Positions 8,833 through 18,304 of a DNA stretch of 64,000 nucleotides are shown here, piece after piece. The stretch comes from Nitrospirota bacterium. GTDB taxonomy: Bacteria; UBA2233. Within the stretch, counting starts at the first letter, position 1, and each line of letters begins with the position of its first letter. The notes beneath the pieces are model-generated. The model was not told the DNA's origin. It saw only the letters and a list, made by a program, of their open reading frames with translations, and did not search any database. Position numbers and translations under genes: made by a program. The stretch is taken from positions 124,001 to 188,000 of the forward strand of contig WOZJ01000057.1 of NCBI GenBank assembly GCA_011620345.1, in the 5' to 3' direction.

Positions 8833-9941
8833 GGACGTTGGACGTCAAAGCCCGCATCAAAGTTATCGGAGTCGGCGGTGGCGGCGGAAACGCCGTGAAC
8901 AATATGCTTGATTCTGGCGTTGAGGGGGTTGAGTTTATCGTCTCCAATACGGACTATCAAGTGCTCCTCCAGAGTAAGGCGAGCGTGACGATCCAGCTGG
9001 GGACGTCCGTTACGAAAGGACTTGGGGCCGGGGCCAACCCGGAAGTAGGTCGTCAGGCTGCGCTCGAGTCCAAAGGGGAGATTGAGCGCGCCCTCATGGG
9101 TGCCGATATGGTGTTTGTTACGGCTGGAATGGGCGGGGGAACGGGAACTGGAGGAGCGCCGATTGTTGCGGCCATCGCAAAGAACCTTGGCATTCTAACC
9201 GTCGGGGTTGTAACGAAACCCTTCTTGTTCGAAGGTAAACGCAGAATGCGCCTTGCAGAGCAAGGAATCAGGGAGCTCAAAGAGTGCGTGGATACGCTCA
9301 TAACAATTCCGAACCAAAAGCTTTTGACGATCGCGTCGAAGGAAACGCGCCTTCTGGACGCCTTTAAGAGGGCCGATGATGTCCTTAAGGAAGCCGTCAA
9401 GGGGATTTCTGATTTGATCGTCCAGCCTGGGCTGATCAACCTAGACTTTGCAGACGTCCGAACGGTCATGTCCGAAACGGGCCTGGCTATTATGGGCGTG
9501 GGTATAGCCGAAGGAGATGGCCGGGCTATTAATGCCGCACGGATGGCCGTATCGAGCAACTTACTCGAGGACGGCAGGATTGGCGGGGCACGCGGAATTT
9601 TAATCAACATCACAGGCGGCGCGTCGCTTACGATGTATGAAATCAACGAAGCGGCAACGCTCATCCAAGAGGAGGCCCACGAAGATGCCAACATCATCTT
9701 TGGGGCCGTGATCGACGAAAGCATGGGAGAGCAGGTTCGGATCACCGTGATCGCTACAGGCTTCGGGGAAAAGGATGAGAAAGTTTATCCTTTCGTCTCT
9801 GAGCCCGTTCGAATTAAGCGCGAACCGGAGCCCGCTTCGGAGGTGCGCCAGCCTTCCCGAATCTTCAACCTCGAGAAAGATGACGGTGAAGAGCTTGAAG
9901 ACCTCGATATTCCGACATTCCTAAGGCGCCAGCTGGAGTAA
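8814..9941 (+). CDS. ftsZ: Cell division protein FtsZ
   Basis: Tubulin-like GTPase that forms the division ring. The 375-residue protein has [16 protein letters not shown] near the N-terminus, the tubulin signature GGGTGTG at about 107-113, the synergy-loop segment [11 protein letters not shown], a short variable linker rich in Glu and Pro, and a C-terminal peptide DIPTFLRRQ that matches the FtsA-binding tail. It is the last gene of the cluster; the next gene is convergent and only 13 bases away, with no visible terminator hairpin. Confidence 0.98.
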   Translation: MGKNGLGTLDVKARIKVIGVGGGGGNAVNNMLDSGVEGVEFIVSNTDYQVLLQSKASVTIQLGTSVTKGLGAGANPEVGRQAALESKGEIERALMGADMVFVTAGMGGGTGTGGAPIVAAIAKNLGILTVGVVTKPFLFEGKRRMRLAEQGIRELKECVDTLITIPNQKLLTIASKETRLLDAFKRADDVLKEAVKGISDLIVQPGLINLDFADVRTVMSETGLAIMGVGIAEGDGRAINAARMAVSSNLLEDGRIGGARGILINITGGASLTMYEINEAATLIQEEAHEDANIIFGAVIDESMGEQVRITVIATGFGEKDEKVYPFVSEPVRIKREPEPASEVRQPSRIFNLEKDDGEELEDLDIPTFLRRQLE

Positions 9942-9954
9942 GCCCTTCGGTGGC

Positions 9955-10836
9955 CTACTGGAGGAGCTCGGCCAACGGGAAATCCTTGAGCTTCAAAACT
10001 GTCGTGGAGCCGCGAATGGGAAGCTGGAACAGGCTAGAATCGAAGCCAGGAGGAACCCTAAATGAGCTGATCCAAAGATGCATACGAACGTGCCGGTTAG
10101 CCATGTAGAGTTTTGCGCTTCTAGCGATGGAGAACGAACCTACGTTGAAGTGCTCTTTGTAGCGTGCAAAGACGAGCACATCTCCCTTGGTGTTCCGGAT
10201 TTCCCCTTCTTCGCACGGTTCTTGTCCGCAGTTTCCAACGAACCATTCCACCCTTCTCGATTTCCAAGCCATGCGGACGCCTGAGCGCGTTGCGGAAATT
10301 TCCGGCAGGCCTTGCGGAGCCAATCCTGCCCATCCGATAAGCAGCCTTGAAAAAGTGAGCCATGTTAAGCCTTCAAGGGTTGTGCCCTGAAGCGAAAGAT
10401 CCGATGCCGGCCCAACATAGGCCCTGTCTTTGGATGGGTCGAAAAAGAGAACGTTTGCATTTCTGATAAGAAGACTTGCAAGCGTAAGCCCAAACGGATC
10501 TAGAAAATCCATCCGAAACATACCGGGAGGCTGAGAAAAGAGCTCGACGTGGAAGCGCTCTTTTTTCTTAGTGAATCCTTTCGCCACTTCGATTTCGAAC
10601 GACCCCCTTGCCTGCCAAGGGAACTCTTGTTGCTGCCTGGCGAAGAACTTTTGAAGCATCCTGTCTAAGTTTTGCTTCGCCGGCTTATGTAGCGCGCATC
10701 CCCCTGCGCAGAGCGCAAGGACCAGTCCGAAGATGAGCCAGTACCTTAAAGTGAGGACTGATTGAGGATGCTCCGGATCTTTTCCTCGATAGCCTCCGGG
10801 GATTCCGGCTTGTTTTCGAGCGCCTTCTTGTAACAT
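9955..10836 (-). CDS. LolB/LolA-like outer-membrane lipoprotein (DUF4292-type)
   Basis: A lipoprotein with one hydrophobic segment (YWLIFGLVLALCAGGC) whose Cys47 would be lipidated, followed by about 245 residues. The body is rich in beta-strand-like segments such as RGSFEIEVAKG and FRMDFLDPFGLTLASLL, reminiscent of the half-barrel of LolA, LolB and DUF4292 proteins that handle lipoproteins. The name is by resemblance, not by a decisive motif. The ATG at 10836 gives an unusually long N-region and a 91-base overlap with the TPR gene; no better start codon is seen in between. Likely last gene of a three-gene operon. Confidence 0.55.
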   Translation of the reverse strand: MLQEGARKQAGIPGGYRGKDPEHPQSVLTLRYWLIFGLVLALCAGGCALHKPAKQNLDRMLQKFFARQQQEFPWQARGSFEIEVAKGFTKKKERFHVELFSQPPGMFRMDFLDPFGLTLASLLIRNANVLFFDPSKDRAYVGPASDLSLQGTTLEGLTWLTFSRLLIGWAGLAPQGLPEISATRSGVRMAWKSRRVEWFVGNCGQEPCEEGEIRNTKGDVLVFARYKEHFNVGSFSIARSAKLYMANRHVRMHLWISSFRVPPGFDSSLFQLPIRGSTTVLKLKDFPLAELLQ

Positions 10837-12497
10837 TGAAGCGCCTTGTCGGGGTTGTTGTGGACGAGATAAGCATCGCCCATGTGTTCTAAAATTACCG
10901 GATCGTTTGGCTCAAGTTTTAAGGCACGCTCGAGCTGGGCGATGGCTTCCTCGATTCGGCCCAGCTTAAAATACGCCCAGCCAAGACTGTCCGCGATAAA
11001 GGCAGCATCCGGCTTGAGGGCGAGCGCTCGTGTCAACAACGAAAGCGCCTCGTCTAACCGGATACCGCGTTCTGCAAACGAGTAACCTAAGAAGTTGAGC
11101 GCATCGGGATCGTTCGGGTTTGTCTGGAGATACCCTCGAACGAGGGCCTCGGCTTTTCCAAGTTGGCCGTGTTTATCGTAGTAGAATGCAAGCGAGAGCA
11201 GATAGCTCTTGTTTTTGGGATCTAGGTCGTTGGCATGTTGAAGCGCTGCGATAGCCCTGTCATATTGCTTGACGTTGGCATGGATTTCGCCCAGAAGAGC
11301 CCAAAGGTTTGGGTTGTCTTTTTGCGTTTTGAGCGCTCCCTCGAGCGCATTGATTGCCTGCTGGAACAGGCCTTTCTGGGAATAGAGGTATGCCTTGAGC
11401 GTTAGGGCTTCGATGTAGACGGCCGAGTCTTCTGGGATCTTCTGGAGTTCTTCGATCGCCTCGCTTGCATTGCCCGCTTGAGCGAGCGTGTTTGCCAGCA
11501 GGTACCTAGCCTCGTCGTTCTTGGGCTCGTCTTCAAGGTAGCCCTTTAGCTCCTCGGTTGCCTTTTCGTAGTCTTGCAGTTCGTAATACGCAAGCCCAAT
11601 GCGAACGCGGAGTTCGGATGCCCCCTTAAAGCGCGTCTGCATCCTCTTGTAATGCTCGAGCGCCTCTTTGTATCGTCCCGTCGTAATAAGAAGCTGTCCG
11701 ACCTTATCTTGAACGGCAAAGTCGTCCTCATGGCCGGGGAGAAGCTTGTAGAAGCATGCCAGGGCCCGGGCCGGTTGGCCGGTCTCTTCGTACAGCAACC
11801 CTAAATCGAGAAGCACCCCACGGTTATCTGGTTCGATTGCGTAGGCCTTCTCAAGAGCTTCAATGGCTTTGGTAAGGTCATGTGCCCTGATGTAGAGCCT
11901 TCCTAGTAGGACAAGCATGGGAGTGTTGGCGGGGTGTTTATCAAGGTAAACCTTGAGATAGCGGATGCCTGTTGCAGACTGGTTTCTTTCTAGGCAGAGG
12001 CCCCCTAGGGCCAAAAGTACTTTTTTATCATCCGGATCCTTGTCCGCGATGCCCTTTAGTAGGCTGAACGCGCTGTCGAAGTCACCGTGGGCCATGTAAG
12101 TGCCCGCCAACTTTTTGGCGATATCCAACCTATCTGGGTTCTGCTTGTAGGCCTTTTCCATGAGGGATAGGGCCTGCCGCCTTCTTCCAAAGCGCCCCTC
12201 GATCTCAGCAAGCATGACATAGAGGTCGGGTTCTTTGGGATAGAGGCGGAGTGCTTCGATCGTCCACGCACGGGCTTCGGTAAGCTTTTCCTCGGCAAGC
12301 AAGTGCTGAACAAAAAGGCAGCGGGCCAAAAGGTCGGCCTTTTGGTCTTCCGGCCTGACAAGCAAAATTTCCGGGTGCTGTTCGAGGGCGACTATCGGCT
12401 GGTCGGACAAAACCCCGCCGTTCGGCAGGTAGGCTTGACACCCTGCCATTGTACCCGCAACAAGAAGTCCCATCCAGTGTTTGTTTAGAAAACGCAT
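10746..12497 (-). CDS. TPR-repeat lipoprotein
   Basis: A 583-residue protein made almost wholly of tetratricopeptide repeats, at least 12 by eye; typical units are EAIEELQKIPEDSAVY, AIAALQHANDLDPKN and EEAIAQLERALKLEPNDP. The N-terminus is a lipoprotein signal ending TMAGC (Cys19). It resembles the large TPR lipoproteins found with outer-membrane biogenesis or polysaccharide export genes. A scaffold role beside the LolB-like lipoprotein downstream is an inference from context. It starts about ten bases after the DciA-like gene. Confidence 0.85.
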   Translation of the reverse strand: MRFLNKHWMGLLVAGTMAGCQAYLPNGGVLSDQPIVALEQHPEILLVRPEDQKADLLARCLFVQHLLAEEKLTEARAWTIEALRLYPKEPDLYVMLAEIEGRFGRRRQALSLMEKAYKQNPDRLDIAKKLAGTYMAHGDFDSAFSLLKGIADKDPDDKKVLLALGGLCLERNQSATGIRYLKVYLDKHPANTPMLVLLGRLYIRAHDLTKAIEALEKAYAIEPDNRGVLLDLGLLYEETGQPARALACFYKLLPGHEDDFAVQDKVGQLLITTGRYKEALEHYKRMQTRFKGASELRVRIGLAYYELQDYEKATEELKGYLEDEPKNDEARYLLANTLAQAGNASEAIEELQKIPEDSAVYIEALTLKAYLYSQKGLFQQAINALEGALKTQKDNPNLWALLGEIHANVKQYDRAIAALQHANDLDPKNKSYLLSLAFYYDKHGQLGKAEALVRGYLQTNPNDPDALNFLGYSFAERGIRLDEALSLLTRALALKPDAAFIADSLGWAYFKLGRIEEAIAQLERALKLEPNDPVILEHMGDAYLVHNNPDKALQCYKKALENKPESPEAIEEKIRSILNQSSL

Positions 12498-12507
12498 CGC
12501 GAACCCG

Positions 12508-13047
12508 TTAGCTCTTTTGGCCCGAATTCTGGGCGACCGCGAGAGCTAGCCGATAAAGGGCCCCGTGAAGGCCTTCGGGCATTGCCTCGAACGAAGCGGG
12601 TTCGATCCAACCCTCAAGATCTGAGGGGCTGCACCGAACTTGAGTTGGTTCCTGGCGAGGACGGCTATCCTCGTCGCCTTCAAACAAGTGCGGTGCGTAA
12701 AAAAACCGAAGAGCGGAAATTTTTGGCCATTCTGGATAACGTTCGCGAATGTTTTTTAAAAAAATTCTGCTATAGTGCTGGGCCTCGGAACCCCAGGCGG
12801 GATGAGAGCATGCCACCCAAAGTACCCCATGGGCCAGCGTGCCAGGGAAGATGTGCTTAGAAAACCGAGGCCCCACGATCCATGGCCAATCCTTCCCTAG
12901 CTGGAGGAGGTTTCCTAGGCGCTTCAACCCGGGCGCCTTCAGCCCCCGTTGGAGGAGATGGCCAAGGGCTTGCGGTGAACCTTTTGGGCGGTTATGGTGC
13001 CGGGAAGATGATGTTGTCGTTGTTTTTCCTTTCTTACGTGGAGGCAT
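12508..13047 (-). CDS. DciA-like protein (DUF721)
   Basis: The core at about residues 40-115 fits the DUF721/DciA pattern: WPWIVGPRFSKHIFPGTL, GVLWVACSHPAWGSEAQ, then a helix and ISALRFFY. DciA acts in loading the replicative helicase DnaB in bacteria that lack DnaC or DnaI. The N-terminal 20 residues are basic and rich in Thr and Ser, and the C-terminal 65 residues are not recognisable. First gene of a minus-strand operon with the two lipoproteins; there are 65 bases between it and treT upstream. Confidence 0.7.
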   Translation of the reverse strand: MPPRKKGKTTTTSSSRHHNRPKGSPQALGHLLQRGLKAPGLKRLGNLLQLGKDWPWIVGPRFSKHIFPGTLAHGVLWVACSHPAWGSEAQHYSRIFLKNIRERYPEWPKISALRFFYAPHLFEGDEDSRPRQEPTQVRCSPSDLEGWIEPASFEAMPEGLHGALYRLALAVAQNSGQKS

Positions 13048-13112
13048 GGTTACGTACCTTATTTTTTAGCCCTTGAGCCGCCTCTGTCAAGTCAATCCGG
13101 CCACGCATTCTT

Positions 13113-14336
13113 TTATATAAGACGCCTGAGGTGAAACTCAGCCTCGAACGCCCCGTATAAGTCCAGGTGCTGTTCGGCGTAACGACTAAGCAGAAATTTG
13201 GAACGAACCGTTCCTTTGGCTGCACTGCCTATGCGCTTTCTTAGCTCCGGGTCTTCAAGGAGCCGGACAAGACGCTCTGCAGCCTCGGCAACAGAGTTGA
13301 CAAGAAAACCGTTTTCCCCATCCTGGATTTGATGGCGGATTCCCCCGACATTACCCCCGATGACGGGCGTTCCCTTCCACATGGCTTCGGTGACGGTTAG
13401 CCCAAAGCCCTCCCTGATTGATTTTTGAAAGATAACGGCCGCCTTGCGCTGAAGGGCGTTGACAAGCGCGGCATCCTGACAAGACAGGATCAGAATCCGC
13501 TCCTCTTGGTGTGACAAGAGTGACTGGTAAACGTCCGGCCCTTCAGGGTCGTCCGCGGCGATATTCCCCAAAAGGACGAGCGTTGCGTTTATCCTCTTTC
13601 TGGCCATTTTGAACGCCTCGATGACGCCGATTGGGTCCTTCCAGCGGTCGAATCGTGATACCTGCGCAACGATGGGCAAGTCCGTGGGGATTTGATAGTG
13701 TGCGAGGCGTTCACCTATTTCATCTTCCGAGAGCGGCTTGTTGGTCGTCGAGAAGGGATTGATCGCGGGCATGAAGAACAGCTGGGGGACGCGAAGCTCC
13801 CTCGCATACTCTGGAATGTGGAAGATGGCAGCATCGTACCGCTCGACGGCCTGGGACATCGCTTGCCACAGCAAAGGGTGGGGCTTGCTCAGGTCAATAT
13901 GGCAGCGCCATATCCAGGGGCAATGCTTTTTGTAAAACTCGATCAGCAAAAGGGGTTGAGGGTCGTGCACTACGATCATATCCTCGTTGTCAGGATGCAT
14001 CATGAACGTATTTTTATGAATGGTATCCCGGTAGATCTGGAGTTTCCTGTCGGTTAAGTTAATATCGCCGCCCTGGAGGGCATTATGAATTTTTTTGGTT
14101 ACGCTAAAAAAGTCTGGCGAGCCATGAATTGTCCGCCAGTCCGCCTTGAGCCCGAGGGTTCCAAGAAGGACCATGAGAGAAGACAAAAGTTCGGCTACTC
14201 CTCCTCCATAGAACGTGGAATTGATATGGAGCACCCGGAAATCCTTAAGGCTCATTGCCTTTCGCTGGATACGCTCTACCGCCTCGTTCCCGATCAAAGG
14301 CGCGTAATCTTCGATCGTTGCAACCTTCTTATCCAT
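13113..14336 (-). CDS. treT: Trehalose synthase TreT (GT4 glycosyltransferase)
   Basis: TreT makes trehalose from NDP-glucose and glucose. The 407-residue protein has the family's N-terminal pattern (INSTFYGGGVAELLSSL, DWRTIHGSPDFF), the VVHDPQPLLLI and WRCHIDLSKPHP segments specific to TreT, and a GT-B C-terminal half with QVSRFDRWKDPIGVIEAF, SIREGFGLTVTEAMWKGTPVIGG and GGIRHQI. GGAGAAG precedes its ATG. It follows the radical SAM gene by 11 bases, probably in one operon starting at recD2. Trehalose would serve as a compatible solute or store. Confidence 0.9.
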   Translation of the reverse strand: MDKKVATIEDYAPLIGNEAVERIQRKAMSLKDFRVLHINSTFYGGGVAELLSSLMVLLGTLGLKADWRTIHGSPDFFSVTKKIHNALQGGDINLTDRKLQIYRDTIHKNTFMMHPDNEDMIVVHDPQPLLLIEFYKKHCPWIWRCHIDLSKPHPLLWQAMSQAVERYDAAIFHIPEYARELRVPQLFFMPAINPFSTTNKPLSEDEIGERLAHYQIPTDLPIVAQVSRFDRWKDPIGVIEAFKMARKRINATLVLLGNIAADDPEGPDVYQSLLSHQEERILILSCQDAALVNALQRKAAVIFQKSIREGFGLTVTEAMWKGTPVIGGNVGGIRHQIQDGENGFLVNSVAEAAERLVRLLEDPELRKRIGSAAKGTVRSKFLLSRYAEQHLDLYGAFEAEFHLRRLI

Positions 14337-14347
14337 TGGGTCTTCTC

Positions 14348-15640
14348 CTATACTGTCCAGTTTGGATGGCTCGGCAATACCTCGTCCAAGAAGAAGGATT
14401 CAGCCCAGCCTTCAAGCTCCCTTGGGAGGTAAAATGTAGGAGACAAGAGGCTTTGCCCTGGATCGATCATGCCCTCCTTCGCCGCGATGGCAGAAAGCTC
14501 TAGCCCGGGGTATAACCGGATGCCGAGTGTGACCACAACACTCGAGGGGTTCAGCCCATCAAGGAAGTGAACGCTCTCCAGGACGGTATCTTTCGTTTCT
14601 CCGGGGGCACCGATGAGCAAAAAGCAGACCGTTTCGAGCCCAAGGGCCTTGGCATCCAGTACGCTTCTTTCGATGTGCTCACGCTCAAACCCCTTCTTGA
14701 GTGCCATTAAGGAAAGGTTTGAGCCTGATTCGTTGCCTATCGAAACCCGTACGCAACCGGCGTCGTGCATTTTCGAAAGCAAACGGGGGTCATGGAACCT
14801 AGGGTTGTAGGTACACTCCCAGCTAAGCTCGAGGCGTGTCTCAAGAAAAGCGTCCACGAGGGTTTCCGTATACGAGGCTGGATGGTTGAACAACGAATCG
14901 ACGAACGTGAGCTGTGCGATGCCAAAATTGTCAGAAAGCGACCTGATTTCCAGGGCTACGTCCTCTGGGCCGCGGAATTTCATCGTCTTGCCCTCCAACC
15001 AAGGGTTCGTGCAATAGATGCACTCCATCGGACATCCCCGTCTTGTTTGGATGTTTAAAGGAAATTGCCTGGTGTCTGCGCCGAGGTAGGGCAAGGGAGA
15101 AAAAAGGCTCCTATCTGCCCATACGCCCTCAAACGAAGCCAAGGCCACGTTGGGTATCCACTCCACCATGTCCGCTGTCCTACGTGCAAGGCCTGGGAAA
15201 GAAAAAGTTTTCGAGTCCGCCTCGAGCGCTTCGAGCAGCATGACGAATGCGCGTTCCCCTTCGCCCTGAATGCCATAATCGGCCCGTAGATAGTCCAGGG
15301 CTTCCCTGGGAAAGATGCTGTAGCCTGCACCCCCTACGGCGATAGGGCCGTAAAAGCGCTTCCGAATGGTATGAATCAGGTTTTTTGCTGTTTCTAAATA
15401 AAAAATTGGGGCGCGCATGCATTGGTTGTCTATATTCCGGACCGATAGTCCGACGACGTCCGGTTGGAACGATTCAAGCGTGGAAAAAATTGCCGTTTCT
15501 GGGTAATTTTCGGAAAACAGGTCTATGCCTTCAACCGTGTGCCCTGCTTTCTTTGCAGCAGTGGCGATATGTGCAAGCCCTAGCGGATAGGCAGGGTCCG
15601 AACCCCGCAGGGCGTTTGGGTTGAGAAGGAGAACGTTCAC
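14348..15640 (-). CDS. B12-binding-domain radical SAM protein
   Basis: Residues 1-140 form a cobalamin-binding-like Rossmann domain (NPNALRGSDPAYPLGLAHIA, DVVGLSVRN, VGGAGYSIFP). The radical SAM domain follows with the 4Fe-4S motif CPMECIYC (CxxxCxxC) in QTRRGCPMECIYCTNPW, then IGNESGSN and LLIGAPGETKD. This is the layout of the large B12-radical SAM family, whose members do methylations and ring rearrangements; the substrate cannot be read from the sequence. Translation begins two bases after the recD2 stop, so the two are coupled. Confidence 0.88.
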   Translation of the reverse strand: MNVLLLNPNALRGSDPAYPLGLAHIATAAKKAGHTVEGIDLFSENYPETAIFSTLESFQPDVVGLSVRNIDNQCMRAPIFYLETAKNLIHTIRKRFYGPIAVGGAGYSIFPREALDYLRADYGIQGEGERAFVMLLEALEADSKTFSFPGLARRTADMVEWIPNVALASFEGVWADRSLFSPLPYLGADTRQFPLNIQTRRGCPMECIYCTNPWLEGKTMKFRGPEDVALEIRSLSDNFGIAQLTFVDSLFNHPASYTETLVDAFLETRLELSWECTYNPRFHDPRLLSKMHDAGCVRVSIGNESGSNLSLMALKKGFEREHIERSVLDAKALGLETVCFLLIGAPGETKDTVLESVHFLDGLNPSSVVVTLGIRLYPGLELSAIAAKEGMIDPGQSLLSPTFYLPRELEGWAESFFLDEVLPSHPNWTV

Positions 15641-15641
15641 C

Positions 15642-17909
15642 TTAAAAAAACTGTCCCTTGGTTTGTTGCTCCACGTGTTCTTGAGGCGACCTTAGGAAGT
15701 CGGCGAGTCCTGTCGTCCGCTCGTCCCTTGCCGAGCGAACGCCGATTCCAACCGCCTTCTTCGTCCCGATCCAGACGGCAAGCCGCTTGGCGCGGGTAAG
15801 CGCGGTATAGAGCATGTTGCGTTGCAGCATGATGAAATGGTCCGTTACAATCGGCATGAGCACGACGCCAAACTCGCTTCCTTGCGCCTTGTGTACGCTG
15901 ATAGCGTAGGCGAGGCCCATTTCTTCGAGCCCATCGCCTTTAATTTCGAGCGAACGCCCGTAAAACCTTGCGATAAATGCGCGGTTTTCGGGAAATACGC
16001 GAACAATCTGGCCGATGTCCCCGTTGAAAATCTCGTGCTGGTAATTGTTCTTGAGCTGGAGAATACGGTCGCCCGCGTAGAATCGTTGAGCCCCAACCTG
16101 CAAAAAGGGAGGCTTGATCTTTCCTACGGCCAACCTTGCATGCTGGAAAGCCTCGTTGAGCGCGATTGTCCCGAGAGGCCCCCGATGGACCGGTGTAATC
16201 ACCTGGATGGCGCTCGGTTCGAGATCCGGGAAAGCCTTCGGGATGGTTGAGACGCCGAGCTCGACGATGGTCTGGACGATTCTAGGGGCGGCTTCTTCGT
16301 TGACTAGGTAGAAATCGCCTCCGTTCCGTCCGTTTATGAGTATTTCTCGAAGCTCTGCGGGTGTTAGTGTCCGAACTGGGGGGATTTTCCCTTGCCTGAT
16401 GGCGTGGGCTCCGAGGATGATCGTGCTTAAGCTAGCCTGGCGAAAGATGCGTGTGAGCTCAAAATACGGAATCGTTCCCGATTGAATGAGGTCTTTGAAC
16501 ACCTGGCCGGGGCCAACGGGGGGGAGCTGGTCTTTGTCGCCCACCAAAAGGAGTCGGGTCTTTTTTGGTAGTGCATCGAGGAGCGCATCGAACAAGAAAG
16601 CATCGACCATGGAAGTTTCATCCACGATGAGCGTATCGAAATCAAGCGGATTTTCGTGGTTTCTTTGAAAGCGCCCTAAAAATGGCTGAAATTCCAGCAA
16701 CTTATGGAGCGTGCAGGCATCAAAGCCCGTAACTTCTTGCAATCGCTTCGCCGCCCTCCCTGTAGGCGCGGCGAGGGCAAAGCGTTCCCTTCGGGCTTCA
16801 AAGGCCTTGGCAAGTATGGAGATAAGCGTCGTTTTGCCTGTCCCGGGACCTCCCGTCAAGATTGCCAAAGGACCCCGCAAAAGGTTTCGTGCAATCGTGT
16901 ATTGCTCTTCGCTTAGCGCAACAGAGACGCTCTTCTGGGCCTTTTCGAGCGGCTTTTCGTATTGCTTTAATAAATCGTCTGGCTCTGCAAGGGTACGGAG
17001 CCGTCCTCGAAATGCCCTTGCAAGGGACACCTCGCAGCGGTGGGCCTTTTTGAGGTAGAGCATGCCGGTCAAGGACTCCCTGACAACCTCGCCTTTTTCA
17101 ATAAGTTCCCCAAGGCTTGTCTTGAGCTCTTCAATGCCGAGCTCCAAGCGTTTTTGTCCTTCACTAAGGAGGGTAGCATGCTCCATGCACATCGACCCAG
17201 CCTCGAGCGCTTCGTTGAGAATCCACTTGAGGCCTGCCCTGGCTCGTATCGGGTCTTCCCTCGGAATGCCAACGCTGCAAGCAATCTCGTCGGCCGTCTT
17301 GAACCCAATCCCGCTAATCCGGTCGGCAAGCGCATACGGGTCTTCTTGGAGGCGCGCAAGCGACATTTCTCCAAAAACCCGGTAGATTCGCATTCCTAGG
17401 GCGTGCGATAGCCTGCGTTCAGAGAGGAATAACAAGAGCTCTTTAAGGCCCTTAGAGTTTTTTGTTGAGGTTATAAGGCGATTTATCAGGCTTTCCCCGA
17501 TTCCTTTTACACCAAGAAGGGCTTTTGGTTCGTTTTCCACCACCCAAAGCGCCTTTTCGCCGAATACATCAACAATCCTTTTGGCTAAAGCTGGTCCTAT
17601 CCCCTTGAACATCCGGCTCGAAAGGTAGCCTACGATGCCTTCTTGGGTTGTCGGGGCTTCGTAGTGGTAAGCCAAGACTTCAAATTGAGGGCCGTACCGA
17701 GAGTGCTCTGTCCATCTCCCTTCCAACGTGACCTGCTGGTTTGGAGAAAGGCCAGAAAGCGGGCCTACCACGACAAAGGATTCCTTAGTGAGGCTTGCTA
17801 CGCCATCGCCATTATGAAGCTCGAACAGGGCGACCGCAAACCCGTTGGCGGTGTTTTCAAAAATCTTTTTTCGAATGCACCCTGCGTAGGATCTGGCTTT
17901 ACGCTCCAC
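15642..17909 (-). CDS. recD2: RecD2-type 5'-3' DNA helicase
   Basis: A 755-residue superfamily 1B helicase. The N-terminal OB-like region and helix-hairpin-helix segments (RMFKGIGPALAKRIV, GVKGIGESLINRL, RISGIGFKTADEIA) mark RecD2, the RecBCD-independent form. The motor domain has Walker A (LTGGPGTGKTT), motif Ia and Ib regions (APTGRAAKRLQE), DETSMVD as Walker B, GDKDQLPPVGPGQVF, and a C-terminal UvrD-like part ending YAISVHKAQGSEF and LYTALTRAKRL. RecD2 acts in repair and replication-fork processing. GTG start; no strong Shine-Dalgarno. Confidence 0.95.
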   Translation of the reverse strand: MERKARSYAGCIRKKIFENTANGFAVALFELHNGDGVASLTKESFVVVGPLSGLSPNQQVTLEGRWTEHSRYGPQFEVLAYHYEAPTTQEGIVGYLSSRMFKGIGPALAKRIVDVFGEKALWVVENEPKALLGVKGIGESLINRLITSTKNSKGLKELLLFLSERRLSHALGMRIYRVFGEMSLARLQEDPYALADRISGIGFKTADEIACSVGIPREDPIRARAGLKWILNEALEAGSMCMEHATLLSEGQKRLELGIEELKTSLGELIEKGEVVRESLTGMLYLKKAHRCEVSLARAFRGRLRTLAEPDDLLKQYEKPLEKAQKSVSVALSEEQYTIARNLLRGPLAILTGGPGTGKTTLISILAKAFEARRERFALAAPTGRAAKRLQEVTGFDACTLHKLLEFQPFLGRFQRNHENPLDFDTLIVDETSMVDAFLFDALLDALPKKTRLLLVGDKDQLPPVGPGQVFKDLIQSGTIPYFELTRIFRQASLSTIILGAHAIRQGKIPPVRTLTPAELREILINGRNGGDFYLVNEEAAPRIVQTIVELGVSTIPKAFPDLEPSAIQVITPVHRGPLGTIALNEAFQHARLAVGKIKPPFLQVGAQRFYAGDRILQLKNNYQHEIFNGDIGQIVRVFPENRAFIARFYGRSLEIKGDGLEEMGLAYAISVHKAQGSEFGVVLMPIVTDHFIMLQRNMLYTALTRAKRLAVWIGTKKAVGIGVRSARDERTTGLADFLRSPQEHVEQQTKGQFF

Positions 17910-18099
17910 GTTCAGAAAACGCCATGTTTTTAATGCTTATTTTACACCTTTTGTGCCGTTTGGCCTAAATGCGGTTCATTGTAGAATAGTAGGGAATACG
18001 AAGGACGTTACGGCGGGGGAAGTTCGAGCCAGCCGCTATCCCAGGAAGAGGGCTTTAGGGGCAAGCGCGACCCCTAAGCTAACCTTGGCTTTGAAATGC

Positions 18100-18128
18100 T
18101 TGATTTTTCAAACATATGAGCGTATACT
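18100..18128 (+). promoter_or_regulatory. Promoter of speD-speE
   Basis: TTGATT at 18100-18105 and TATACT at 18123-18128 are separated by 17 bases, a good match to the vegetative sigma-factor consensus. The same -10 hexamer TATACT recurs before several other genes in this window. Confidence 0.6.
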
Positions 18129-18250
18129 TCTCTTTCAACGTATGAGGATAAAACCCGTGGGGGATTTATGGATGTAGACTCTAGAATTCTGTACAACATG
18201 GAGTCTGTCTTTTACCCCCTTTAGCCTGCGCGGTTGATTTATGAACCTCG

Positions 18251-18294
18251 CTTAGGCTTGGGGGGCACGGAAAAACCCTTAAGCCTAAGGAGGG
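18251..18294 (+). promoter_or_regulatory. Hairpin next to the speD ribosome-binding site
   Basis: CTTAGGCTT (18251-18259) is the exact reverse complement of AAGCCTAAG (18281-18289). G bases after the first arm can also pair with CCC in the loop. The Shine-Dalgarno GGAGGG (18289-18294) starts at the last base of the stem, ten bases before the ATG. Such a placement could modulate speD translation; this is inferred. Confidence 0.5.
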
Positions 18295-18304
18295 AAGCCA
18301 TAGG

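Larger units (their letters stand above)
17910..18304 (+). promoter_or_regulatory. Structured leader region of speD
   Basis: These 395 bases between divergent genes hold no convincing gene. They contain a hairpin at 18052-18079 (GCTTTAGGGG pairing with CCCCTAAGC), a promoter at 18100-18128, and a second hairpin at 18251-18289 (CTTAGGCTT with AAGCCTAAG) whose 3' arm touches the speD Shine-Dalgarno. The transcribed leader would be about 170 bases. I do not recognise a known riboswitch class in it. Confidence 0.5.

Noticed and set aside
9053-9745. Open frame of 230 codons opposite ftsZ
   Set aside because: Antisense shadow of a strongly conserved gene; no start signal or recognisable domain.
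17953-18177. 74-codon frame in the speD leader
   Set aside because: No ribosome-binding site, and it crosses the hairpin and promoter; composition not protein-like.
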